Assembly: GCF_000186865.1 (NCBI RefSeq)
Contig: NW_008705574.1
Coordinates: forward strand, 468,166-532,165
Direction: 5' to 3'
DNA length: 64,000 nucleotides
DNA from: Aureococcus anophagefferens
Taxonomy: Eukaryota; Sar; Pelagophyceae; Pelagomonadales; Pelagomonadaceae
The notes beneath the pieces were generated by a model. It did no database searches and was not told the DNA's origin. It was given only the letters and a program-made list of their open reading frames with translations. Below, in pieces: positions 19,268-27,532 of the stretch. The first letter of the stretch is position 1, and each line of letters starts with the position of its first letter. The translations under genes and the position numbers were made by a program.

Positions 19268-21509
19268 ATGTCGAGCAACGACGCGCTCCAGCGCGCCAAG
19301 GAGATCGCGGCGCGGCTCCAGCGCAAGAGCAACTTCAGCGACGGCCCGTCGGCGGCGCCGGAGCCGAAGCGCCAGCGGCGGGGCGGCTTCAGCGACGCGC
19401 CGCCGCCCGGCGCCGCGGCGCGCCGCCCGCGGGCAACTTCTCGAGCGCCGCGCCGTCTCAGCCGCCGACGCGGCTGAGCGCCGCAGCGCAGATGGCCATG
19501 GAGGCCGTCAAGGCCCTGCGCGCGAAGAACGCCGCCCCCGCCCAGCGGAGCTCGAGCTACGGCGGCGGCTTCTCCTCCGCGGCTTCGCAGCGGCCGCCGG
19601 AACCGGACGCGCCGCCGCGGACGACGCCCAAGTTCGAGTTCAGCTGGGACCCCTGCATGGAGGAGCACATGCTCATGGTCCACATCGCCATGTCCGTCCA
19701 CGAGGTGCCCCGGGAGGCGAAGAAGGTCTTCGTGCCCACGGACCAGCCGGGCGTCAACTTCATGGGTCTGTTGCTCGGCCCGCGCGGCGCGACGCTCCGC
19801 GACATGCAGGAGCGGCACCAGTGCAAGATCATCATCCGCGGCCAGGGCTCGAACCGCGAGGGCACGGCCCGCAGCTTCCGCAACGAGCCCCACGAGGACG
19901 ACGAGCTGCCGCTCCACGTGTCCATCGAGGGCCCCTACGACGCCGTCGCGAAAGCGGAAAAGGAGGTGTCGAGCCTGTTGCACGACCCCCAGAGCCGCCA
20001 CCGCCTCAAGCAGAAGCAGCTGAGCGTGCTCCAGGCCGGCGACGGCCAATTGGCGTTGACGAACGGCGGCGCGGACTTCTCCACGGACGCGCCGTCGTGG
20101 CAGGTCGTCGCCTGTGTGCAAATCAAATCTTCAACCCGACTTCAATATGCGCGTATCCGAATGTTTTGACACAAACACTTCCGCTGTGCTTCGAGAACTC
20201 GACGAGAGTAATCGATCCGTCCAAAAATCAGCCGAATCGACTTCGATTTGACCGAGCTAGAGAATTCTCAAGTTTGGCCCCGACGTCCCAGCTCACTGGT
20301 TGATTTTGCTACACAGGTCGTCGCGGCCGCGCCGCGCGCGGGCGAGACGACGTACGAGGCGCGCGTGCCCAACGGCATGGTCGGCTTAGTTATTGGCAAG
20401 GGCGGCGAGACCATCAAGCGGCTCCAGTACGAGTGCGGCGTCCGCGTGCAGATCGCTTCGGACCCCGAGCCCAAGGACCCGAACGACGCCCGGGCCGTCG
20501 AGACGCGGCGCATCGCGATGACGGGCACGCCCGAGGGCATCGACCGCGCGAAGCGCGACCTCGACGACATGCTGCGCACGCGCCAGAATTCGAGCGCGTC
20601 GAACCCGGCGAACGCGGCCGTCGCCGTCGACTTGGTCGTCGCGAACGACAAGGTCGGCCTCATCATCGGCCGCCAGGGCTCCACCATTAAGGGCATCCAG
20701 GAGCGGTCCGGCGCGCACGTGAAGATCCCGGCCCAGGCCGACGAGCACAACCCCAACGCGCGGACCATCACCATCGCCGCGGACACGCAGTACGCGGTCA
20801 ACGAGGCGCGCGCGGAGATCGAGCAGCTGCTCGCGAACGAGCTCGAGCGCCACGCGGGCGGCCTCGCCGACGACCCCGTCTTCGGGCCCGCGACGCCCTA
20901 CGCCGTGCCCGAGGGCTGCGTGGGCCTCATCATCGGCAAGGGCGGCGAGACGATCTCGCGCCTGCAGCAGGCGACGGGCGCGCGGATCCAAATTCCCAAC
21001 GAGGCGCAGCCGGGCACGGACCCGCCGATGCGCTACATCATGATCGGCGGGTGCCCGACGCGCGGACGCGGGCCCAGTACGAGATCGCGGCGCTCGTGGG
21101 CCAGCACGAGACGCGGAACCCGGGCATGGGCTCGGCCATGGTCGACCCGTACGCGCAGACCGCGGACCCCTACGCCGCGGACCCCTACGGCTACGGCGCC
21201 GCCGCGCCGGCCGCGGCGCTCGCGCCGGACGCCTACTACCAGGACTTTTGGAACTACGTCGGCTGGTACGGCGAGGAGGCGGCCCGCGCGACCTACGGCG
21301 CCTACGCGCCGCCGCCGGGCACCGCGCCGCCGCCGCCGCCCGCGCCCGAGCCCCTGCCGCCGGGCATGGCTCAGGCCGCGGCGCAGCCGGCGGCGGCGCA
21401 GCCCGCGCAGCCCGCGCAGCCCGCGCAGCCCGCGCAGCCCGCGCAGCCCGCGCCGCCCGCGCCGCCCGCGGCGCCCGCGGCGCCGACGCCCACCGTCGAG
21501 ATGGGCTAA
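19268..21509 (+). CDS. Four-KH RNA-binding protein with an SF1/BBP-type first KH domain
   Basis: Exons 19268-20103 and 20317-21509, separated by an introner (20104-20316). Two frame changes (near 19420 and 21050) each fit one missing base, giving about 676 codons. After an Arg/Ser/Gly-rich N-terminus, KH1 has the splicing-factor-1 signature (FMGLLLGPRGATLRDMQER, KIIIRGQGSNREG). KH2-KH4 are type I with GLVIGKGGETIK, GLIIGRQGSTIK and GLIIGKGGETIS, as in FUBP/PCBP proteins. The C-terminus is Tyr/Pro/Ala-rich with an (AQP)n tract. SF1 recognises the intron branch point and FUBP-type KHs bind pyrimidine-rich RNA, so a role in splicing or mRNA control is likely. Convergent with the glycosyltransferase ending at 21516. 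Confidence 0.75.
20104..20316 (+). mobile_element. Introner family A, copy 1 (intron of the KH gene)
   Basis: Element 20112-20316 (205 bp) with terminal inverted repeats CTGTGTGCAAATCAA and TTGATTTTGCTACACAG. It is flanked by the direct repeat GTCGTCGC at 20104-20111 and 20317-20324. Intron = left duplication plus element (213 nt), donor GT from the duplication, acceptor CAG from the element end. Splicing gives W-Q-V-V-A-A-A, identical to the uninterrupted target. The core contains the reverse complement of CGGCTGATTTTTGGACGA, shared with family B. Confidence 0.9.
21390..21475 (+). repeat. 9-bp tandem repeat (cagcccgcg) encoding Ala-Gln-Pro
   Basis: Seven or so near-perfect copies at the 3' end of the KH gene; probably length-variable. 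Confidence 0.8.
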
Positions 21510-21515
21510 GCTCCT

Positions 21516-23062
21516 TTACAGCTCGCTCCGGGGCGCGGCGCGCGACAGGTCCCGCTCCGAGAGCCGCGCGCGGAGGCCGCGGTCGTCGGCGGCGCACCCG
21601 CCGCGCCGCCCCGCGACGGCCCCGACGCCGCAGGTCTCCGGCCGGCCGTCGTCGGGCGACGCGAGCGCCGCCTCGACGGCGAGCAGCCCGAGCTCGAGCT
21701 GCCCCGCGTAGTAGAGCGGCGTGTAGATCGGCGACCTGGGCAGCAAAAGAGTGATTCAACGTCGCTTCAACGTGAGTGTTCCGCGCGCGCGTTCCGAAAA
21801 AAGCATCAACGCTTCGAGACCGTTCCGAGAGATGATCGCTCGTCCAAAGATCAGCCAAAACGAGTGGAAACCGGCCGAGATATGAGCCTTAGAAGTTGGG
21901 AATTTCGCTCTCTTTTCCTGCCCTGTCGGCGACGAGACGAGGCTCGCGAGCTTCGGGTTGTCGGCCGCGACCTCGACGCGGACGCCGCAGGCGCGCGCCT
22001 CGAGCACGGCCCGCTCGCCGCCGCCGCGCCAGTCGTCGGGCACGAAGACCGCGTCCGCGCGCGCGAAGAAGTCGAAGAGCTCGGCCCAGGGCACGGCGTC
22101 CTCGACCTCCGCGCCCGACGTCGTCAACGCGTCGACGACGCTTCGCGCGGCGTCGGACACGGCGCCGTCGTCGCCGCGGATCTTGCCGATGGCCAGGCGC
22201 CGGCCCGGCTTGGCCGCCAGCGCCTCGGGCCGCTTGAAGCCTGCGTGGGAAACGACCGGTGACATCGAAGTCGATACGGCTGATTTTTGGACGAGTCCTT
22301 TGCTCTCGTCGAGTTCTCGACGGAGAGCACGAGACATTGCGTCGAAGCGGTCGAATACTCTCGCATTGAAGTCGGGGTGACTATGTTCCTGCCCGGCTCG
22401 AAGCCCGCGTGGTCCGCGAAGGCGCCCACGAACAGGAAGTCGTAGCGCTCCTCCGCCGCCGTGTTCGCGCGCGCCGCGGCGCAGAGGTCCGCGACGGCGT
22501 CGGCGTCGACGCCGAAGGCGTGGATTGGCCGCCGGTGGCGCCCGCGGCTCAGGAAGGCGCCGAGGTACCAGGGCGCCTCGTAGTAGAGAACGTCGTAGAA
22601 GCGCGGCGCGGTCCCCGGCGGCGGGTAGGAGCCCGCGACCTGCAGGCTCCGCGTCAGCGCGCAGGCGGACCCGTCCCGCGCCCAGAGGTGGTCGCGGAAG
22701 AACGTGTCGACGACGTAGTCCCAGTTGCTCTTGACGACGACGTGGTCGAAGCGCGGCCGCAGGAACTCGCAGAGCTCGCCGAAGAACGCGGGCGTCGCGC
22801 CCTCGAGGTCGTGGACGTTGAGGAGCGAGAGCTCGCGCCGCGTCCCGGCGGCCCAGAGCTTGACCGCCTGCTCGAGGCCCACGTCGCCGGACGACAGCGC
22901 CGGCGGCCGGTAGTAGACGACGGCGACGCGGCAGAGGCCGCCGCCGCAGGTCGCGTTCGTCGGCGCGCGCGCGACGGCGCCGGCCCAGCGGCAGGCGATG
23001 CTGTCCGGCAGCGACGGGTCGCAGGCGGCCGCGGCGGCGACTAGTAATGCGGCTGCCCTCAT
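21516..23062 (-). CDS. Glycosyltransferase (GT4-like C-terminal fold) with two introners
   Basis: Exons 22405-23062, 21934-22240 and 21516-21735 join to 394 codons. An Ala-rich signal peptide (MRAAALLVAAAAAC) starts the protein. The N-terminal half has RVAVVYYRPPALSSG and FDHVVVKSNWDYVVDTFF. The C-terminal half resembles a group-1 glycosyltransferase nucleotide-sugar domain (RYDFLFVGAF, WAELFDFFARADAVFVP, ERAVLEARACGVRV). Donor and acceptor are unknown; Golgi or secretory location is inferred from the leader. Both introns are introner copies and their removal restores uninterrupted sequence (DHAGFKRPEAL and ASLVSSPIYTP). Convergent with the KH gene, seven bases between ends. Confidence 0.65.
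21736..21933 (-). mobile_element. Introner family B, copy 1
   Basis: Element 21736-21925 (190 bp). Flanking duplication GTCGCCGA in gene orientation, plus-strand TCGGCGAC at 21728-21735 and 21926-21933. Ends in gene orientation: CAGGGCAGGAAAAGAG at 5' and CTTTTGCTGCCCAG at 3', an inverted pair of about 14 bp. Intron 198 nt, GT donor taken from the duplication, AG acceptor from the element. About 92% identical by eye to the copy at 48838. Confidence 0.9.
22241..22404 (-). mobile_element. Diverged family-A-like introner in the glycosyltransferase gene
   Basis: 164-nt GC-AG intron. The eight bases at the intron start (GCTTCGAG) and the start of the next exon (GCTTCAAG) form an imperfect duplication. 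The core matches family A (ccgacttcaatgcgagag, cgagaactcgacgagag, ccaaaaatcagccgtatcg), but the terminal repeats have decayed, so this is an older insertion. Frame arithmetic (164 nt) fits the two flanking exons. Confidence 0.8.
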
Positions 23063-23197
23063 GGCATCAGATCATGCCATCGCAAAGTCCTTGATGTTCA
23101 AGGTTAGGAGGTAAACAACGTTCTTGAACGGCTTCTGTGGCGCTAGAACGAGCTCATCGTCACCGACGACCTCGCCGAGCTCTCCGCTTTCATCACC

Positions 23198-23821
23198 ATG
23201 TCGAAGCCCAAGTTCACGTACTTTGACACGGGCGGCCGCGCCGTCGCCTGCCGGATCTGCCTCTTCAAGGCCTTTGGCAAGGACGGCTGGGAGGACGATC
23301 GCTTGAAAGATTACGCCACACAACAGAGCATGAAGGCCGAGGGCAAGTTCCCGCTCGGGTCCGTGCCCGTGCTCACGCTCGCCGACGGCGCCCAAATCTG
23401 CCAGTCCGAGGCCATCTGCCGCTACGCGGCCAAGGTCGCGGGCCTCTACCCCGACGACGCGCTCGCGGCGCTCGAGGTCGACATGGTCGCGACGTCGTTC
23501 ATGGAGGTGCTGGGCAAGTGCCCCCAGGACCCGGACAACGAGAAGAAGAAGGCGCTGCGCGAGGAGTACGCCGCGGGCTGGATGCTGCGCGCGATGACGT
23601 TCCTCGAGAAGACGTACTCGAAGACGGACTCGGCGTTCCTGCAGAACACGCTGACCATGGCCGACCTCCACCTGCTCATGGTCGTCGACATGATCTTGTT
23701 GGGCCAGTTCGACTACGTGCCGGCGACCTACATGGACCAGTTCCCGAAGCTGCTCGCCGCGTCGACGGCCGTCAAGGCCCACGACGTCGTCACGGCGTAC
23801 CTCGCGAGCTACCCGAACTAG
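23198..23821 (+). CDS. Glutathione S-transferase (sigma-like)
   Basis: 207 residues, single exon. The thioredoxin-fold N-terminal domain starts KFTYFDTGGRAVACRICL, with Tyr in the usual catalytic position. It contains GSVPVLTLADGAQICQSEAICRYAA, where the SVPVL cis-Pro and QSEAI match the glutathione-binding site. The helical C-terminal domain has LTMADLHLLMVVDMI, the typical N-capping motif. Length is normal for a cytosolic GST. Likely roles are glutathione conjugation, peroxide detoxification or isomerisation. It shares a short divergent promoter with the glycosyltransferase ending its gene at 23062. Confidence 0.85.
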   Translation: MSKPKFTYFDTGGRAVACRICLFKAFGKDGWEDDRLKDYATQQSMKAEGKFPLGSVPVLTLADGAQICQSEAICRYAAKVAGLYPDDALAALEVDMVATSFMEVLGKCPQDPDNEKKKALREEYAAGWMLRAMTFLEKTYSKTDSAFLQNTLTMADLHLLMVVDMILLGQFDYVPATYMDQFPKLLAASTAVKAHDVVTAYLASYPN

Positions 23822-23831
23822 GCGCCCCGGC

Positions 23832-25256
23832 TTACGTCGCTGTAGCCTTCGCGGCGAGCTTCTGCTTCGCGGCGGCCCGGGCGTCGTCGACGCCGCCGCC
23901 GGCGAGGGCCGTGATCTGGCCGACGCCCTCGACGACCGTGCGCCGGTTCGAGTTCGACGAGAGCCGGTTCCGCGCCTCCTTCTCCTTGACGTGCGTGGGC
24001 TTGACCTCCTCCTGCTTGTCCGCGAGGGCCTGGCGCCGCGCGAGGTTCTTCTCCGCCTCCTCCGTGGCGAACTGGAGGTTGTGGATGACGTGCGCGCCCC
24101 GGGCGCCCCTGAAGTTGCGCTTCGCGTAGACGAGGATGAGGTGCTCGGGGATCGTCAGCTCCCGCGGCGGCGGCGCCATGCGGATCTTGTGCGCCGCGTC
24201 GAAGGCCGCCTCCTCGGCGACGAAGGACTTGGCGTCGGGCTCGCCGCCGAGGGGCTTCGGCGGCTTCGCGGGCTCCGGGTCGCCGTCGGGCGGCGGCGGC
24301 GGCGCGGACGCCTTCCGCGCCTTGAGCGCCTTCAGGGATCTGGGCTGCTCGATGGCGTCGGCGTCCGTCGAGTCGTCGCTTCGCGACGCGTCCGGGTCGA
24401 AGGAGTCGTCGTCGTCGTCCGACGCGAGCTCCTCGGGCGTGGGCTCGTACTCGCCGTCCAGCGTGTCGAAGTAGGGCGGCGGCGCGCGGAACGGCTGCTC
24501 GACGACGGCGAACTGGGCCTGGAAGGCCTTCATGGCGCGCTTCCGCGCCGCGAACTGGGGCCGCCGCTTCCGCAGGAGCGCGGCGCAGGCGACGTTGCGC
24601 GAGTTGATGGCGACGTCGTAGGCCGTGTGGCCGTTCTCGTCTCTCAGCGTGGGATCGCAGCCCGCGAGGAGCAGGATCGTCGCCGTCTCGACGCCGTTGA
24701 AGGCGCCCATGGCCGCGATGTGGAGCGCCGTCCAGCCCGCCTTCGTCGTGAGGTTGATGCACGACACCATGGGCTTCTTCTTCTCCTTCTCCGCCTCCGC
24801 CTCCTCCTGCTTCCGCCGCGCGTCCTCTTCCTCCTCGCGCCAGTTCCGCGACTTGCCCGTGTAGCGCGACCCGCCGATGACCGTGGACCCCTGCTCCGCG
24901 GCGAGCCGCGCCTCGTCGAGCTTCCGCGCGGCCTTGGCGCGCTCCCTGCCGTCCTCGGAGACCTTGGTGATCCGGCCCGCGCCGCCGGCGAGCGCGCTTC
25001 CCGTGCCCATGCGCGCCTCGTAGTCCTCCTTCGCGCGCAGCTTCTTTAAGTCCTCCTCGCTCGGCGCGCTCGCGACGCCCAGATCGTTGACGACGAGGAG
25101 CTCGACGCACTCGACGTGGCCGTTCCATGTGGCGAAGTGCAGCGGGCAGAGGCCGTTCTCGTCGCTGGAACACGGGTTGCCGCCGCCGAGGATGAGCTCC
25201 CGCAAATAAGTCGCGTCGCCCTGGGCCGCCGTCTCTCGCAGGACCGTGCCGCTCAT
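23832..25256 (-). CDS. Ankyrin-repeat protein
   Basis: 474 residues from ATG 25256; an in-frame ATG at 25355 adds 33. Ankyrin units: LRETAAQGDATYLRELILGG, ENGLCPLHFATWNGHVECVE, then after a charged coiled insert (about residues 70-165) AGWTALHIAAMGAFNGVETA and ENGHTAYDVAINSRNVACAA. The second half is acidic (SDDDDDSFDP), Pro-rich, then basic. Ankyrin proteins are protein-interaction scaffolds, and nothing identifies a specific partner. Convergent with the GST gene, 10 bp between ends. Confidence 0.7.
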   Translation of the reverse strand: MSGTVLRETAAQGDATYLRELILGGGNPCSSDENGLCPLHFATWNGHVECVELLVVNDLGVASAPSEEDLKKLRAKEDYEARMGTGSALAGGAGRITKVSEDGRERAKAARKLDEARLAAEQGSTVIGGSRYTGKSRNWREEEEDARRKQEEAEAEKEKKKPMVSCINLTTKAGWTALHIAAMGAFNGVETATILLLAGCDPTLRDENGHTAYDVAINSRNVACAALLRKRRPQFAARKRAMKAFQAQFAVVEQPFRAPPPYFDTLDGEYEPTPEELASDDDDDSFDPDASRSDDSTDADAIEQPRSLKALKARKASAPPPPPDGDPEPAKPPKPLGGEPDAKSFVAEEAAFDAAHKIRMAPPPRELTIPEHLILVYAKRNFRGARGAHVIHNLQFATEEAEKNLARRQALADKQEEVKPTHVKEKEARNRLSSNSNRRTVVEGVGQITALAGGGVDDARAAAKQKLAAKATAT

Positions 25257-25462
25257 CGGTTTCGGCAACGAATAAGCCGCTCGAACCGCAGTTGGGGCAG
25301 CGCCAGCGGGATGCGAGGCTGCCGACCGGCGGTGCACACAAATGATTGCGGCCAAAGATGACCTAGGGATCCCTCATGAGATTGGCCAAGCCTTCCCGAG
25401 CGAGCATTAGCATTCTCCCGGCAGCCCGTCGTCGTTGCCGCCGCAGCAGGCCGCGAACTAGA

Positions 25463-26392
25463 ATGACGAACGCGGCGGTCGTCGACGCGCAGCCGATGCC
25501 GGCCGTCGAGCCGGGCGCGGACGCCGATGACATCTCCCTTTTGGGCTCGGACGGCGGGCCTGTTCGGCGCGCGCGCGACGGCGGCGGCCACGGAGGCGTG
25601 CGTCGCCGCGTAGTGGGACGGCGCGACGATGGCGTCGGCGACGAGGGGCTCGAAGGGGAAGAGGTTCGGGAGCTCCATGACGATCTTCGCGCGGACGCCG
25701 ATGACATCTTCCGCGGCCACGCGCGCGTCGTGGTGACGCAGGCGGAAAGAGCCAAGGGCAGTGAGGTGGACGCGTTTTACGTCGCGCCGGAGGCGGCGCC
25801 GCGCGAGCCGTTTTTGTTCCTGCGCGAGACGTCGGAGGAGAACTGGCGACTGTGCTGCACCCCGTGCCACGCTTACGAGCTGAGGGCCCGCGGCGACGCG
25901 GCGGGCCCCGTGCTCCTGGAGATGAGCAAGCCTTGGCATTGGTGCGGCAGCCCATGGCCGACGTTTACGTGGCTCTCGGTGTGCGCGTGCGCGGCGATCG
26001 TGACCGCGTGCCTCGCGGAGCCCGCGGTCGCCGAGGTCGCCGACGGCGACGGCGCGCTGGGCATCGTGCGCGACGACCCGCGCCTGTGGATGAGATGCGA
26101 GGGCGCGGTGTCCGCGGTGAGCGCGGACGGCAGCGACGCGTTCGCTCTCGGTCCGAAAGGTCTCTGGCGCATGGCCTGGTGCCACTGCCTGGAGCGCTCG
26201 ACCGTCTCCGCGCACGACGCCCTGGGGGGCGCCGGCGGCAAGGTCGCGCGCCTCCCCGTGACCTGCTGCGAGCATCTTGCGAAGAAGAGCCGCGTCCTGG
26301 TCGACTTCGGAGACGTGCGCGACGCGCGGCGGCGCAAGCTCCTCTTCGCGAGCGCGCTCCTCTTCCAGCGGAACTTTTGGGATCGACAATGA
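25463..26392 (+). CDS. Phospholipid-scramblase-like (LURP/Tubby-like fold) protein
   Basis: About 309 residues from ATG 25463; the true start is uncertain because the first 80 codons look like inserted sequence (see the repeat at 25517). The conserved part begins AFYVAPEAAPREPFLFLRET and contains NWRLCCTPCHAYELRA, LLEMSKPWHWCG, AEVADGDGALGIVRDD and HCLERSTVS. These resemble the Cys-rich strands of phospholipid scramblases (PLSCR). A TM-like stretch (LSVCACAAIVTACLA) sits inside rather than at the C-terminus, so the match is only suggestive. Palmitoylation of the Cys cluster is plausible. Confidence 0.4.
   Translation: MTNAAVVDAQPMPAVEPGADADDISLLGSDGGPVRRARDGGGHGGVRRRVVGRRDDGVGDEGLEGEEVRELHDDLRADADDIFRGHARVVVTQAERAKGSEVDAFYVAPEAAPREPFLFLRETSEENWRLCCTPCHAYELRARGDAAGPVLLEMSKPWHWCGSPWPTFTWLSVCACAAIVTACLAEPAVAEVADGDGALGIVRDDPRLWMRCEGAVSAVSADGSDAFALGPKGLWRMAWCHCLERSTVSAHDALGGAGGKVARLPVTCCEHLAKKSRVLVDFGDVRDARRRKLLFASALLFQRNFWDRQ
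25517..25709. repeat. Direct repeat (gcggacgccgatgacatct) spaced 174 bp, bracketing an antisense gene-like fragment
   Basis: The 19-bp sequence gcggacgccgatgacatct occurs at 25517-25535 and 25691-25709. Between the copies the minus strand reads a protein-like stretch (IVMELPNLFPFEPLV, then ADAIVAPSHYAATH) that resembles a glycosyltransferase fragment, whereas the plus reading is low-complexity Arg/Gly. Confidence 0.6.
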
Positions 26393-26617
26393 AACAAGCC
26401 TCGAGCCCTCTGGGAAGTACTCGGATTTCCAATAGCCGCCTAGTACGGCTTGGGCAGCCCGCGAGAGCTGCGTGTCGCTTCAACTTTAAACGTTGCACAC
26501 AAAGTGAAGCTCTCTCGACGGACGAGGGGCAATGGAGAGCTAATTTTTTGAAATATCCATCCGAGTCACTTCTCATCCAGCGGCGGAGGTGCCTCCCCGA
26601 CCATCACTTGGTGCAGA

Positions 26618-27514
26618 ATGGACAAGTTTCTCAAGCCCTGCGCGAAGCGTGCCGCCGACGCCGTCGCCGACGCGCGCGGCACCATCGCCGCCGCCCCACC
26701 CAAGCGCCTGAAAACCGGCCCGACAACCTTCCTCTACGTGAAGCCGTCGCGCGACGTCGTCGAGGTGCTCGAGACGATGGGCACGGTCGTCACCTTCACC
26801 GAATTCAAGACCTGGCCCAACAGCATGCCGAACAACATCACGAAACTCGAGGCCGCGGCGATCAAGGCCTCGGAGCACGGCCCCGTCGTGCTCGTCGGCA
26901 CGTCGTTCGGCTGCCGCGTCGTCGCGGGCCTCCTCGCGAAGCGCGGCGCCGCCTGGGCCGACAAGGCCATCCTCGTGAGCTACCCGCTCTACGGCGACAG
27001 CGCCAAGGCGCCGGAGCGCGTCTCGGCGCTGACGCGCGTCCACGCCGGCGCGAAGCTCCTCTTCCACTCGGGGTCCAAGGACGAGTTCCTCGACCGGTCC
27101 GGCTGGCGCGGCGCCGGCGCGCCGACGGGCGCCGCCGCGCTGAAGGCGGTCCTCGCGGAATCGGGGGCGGCGCCGACGTACTCCATCGTCGACGGCGCGC
27201 GCCACAGCTCGTGCTCGTCGAAGAAGGCGAAGGAGCAGTTCCGCGCGTCCGTCGCCGCGTTCCTCTCCGAGCCCGCGGCGCCGGACGCCGCGGCGCCCGC
27301 GGCCCCGCCCGTCGACGTCGACGCCGTCCGCGAGGCCCGGCTCGCCCGCTTCGACGAGCCGGCGCCGGCGAAGGACGAGCCCGCGCCTCCCGCCCCCGCG
27401 CCGCCGCCGCCGCGCTCGGACGAGCCCGCGCCTGCCGCCGCCGCGGCGCCGCCGGCGCGCTCGGACGAGCCCGCGGCCGGCAAGGACGCCGCCGCTCCCA
27501 TCGACCTGACCTAG
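26618..27514 (+). CDS. Alpha/beta hydrolase (KANSL3/TEX30-like)
   Basis: 298 residues. The nucleophile elbow VLVGTSFGCRVVAGLLA (GxSxG), an acid residue in LLFHSGSKDEF and a late His in IVDGARHSSCSS give a plausible catalytic triad in the right order. The fold and length of the first 220 residues match the small TEX30/KANSL3-type hydrolase domain. The C-terminal 80 residues are low-complexity with repeated RSDEPAP units. Substrate unknown. Convergent with the ABC transporter (18 bp). Confidence 0.65.
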   Translation: MDKFLKPCAKRAADAVADARGTIAAAPPKRLKTGPTTFLYVKPSRDVVEVLETMGTVVTFTEFKTWPNSMPNNITKLEAAAIKASEHGPVVLVGTSFGCRVVAGLLAKRGAAWADKAILVSYPLYGDSAKAPERVSALTRVHAGAKLLFHSGSKDEFLDRSGWRGAGAPTGAAALKAVLAESGAAPTYSIVDGARHSSCSSKKAKEQFRASVAAFLSEPAAPDAAAPAAPPVDVDAVREARLARFDEPAPAKDEPAPPAPAPPPPRSDEPAPAAAAAPPARSDEPAAGKDAAAPIDLT

Positions 27515-27532
27515 GGCCGCCCCGAACAAGGA

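Noticed and set aside
25517..25709. The 174-bp unit between direct repeats as an introner
   Set aside because: No AG acceptor precedes the second repeat, the repeat is 19 bp rather than 8, and no terminal inverted repeats are present.
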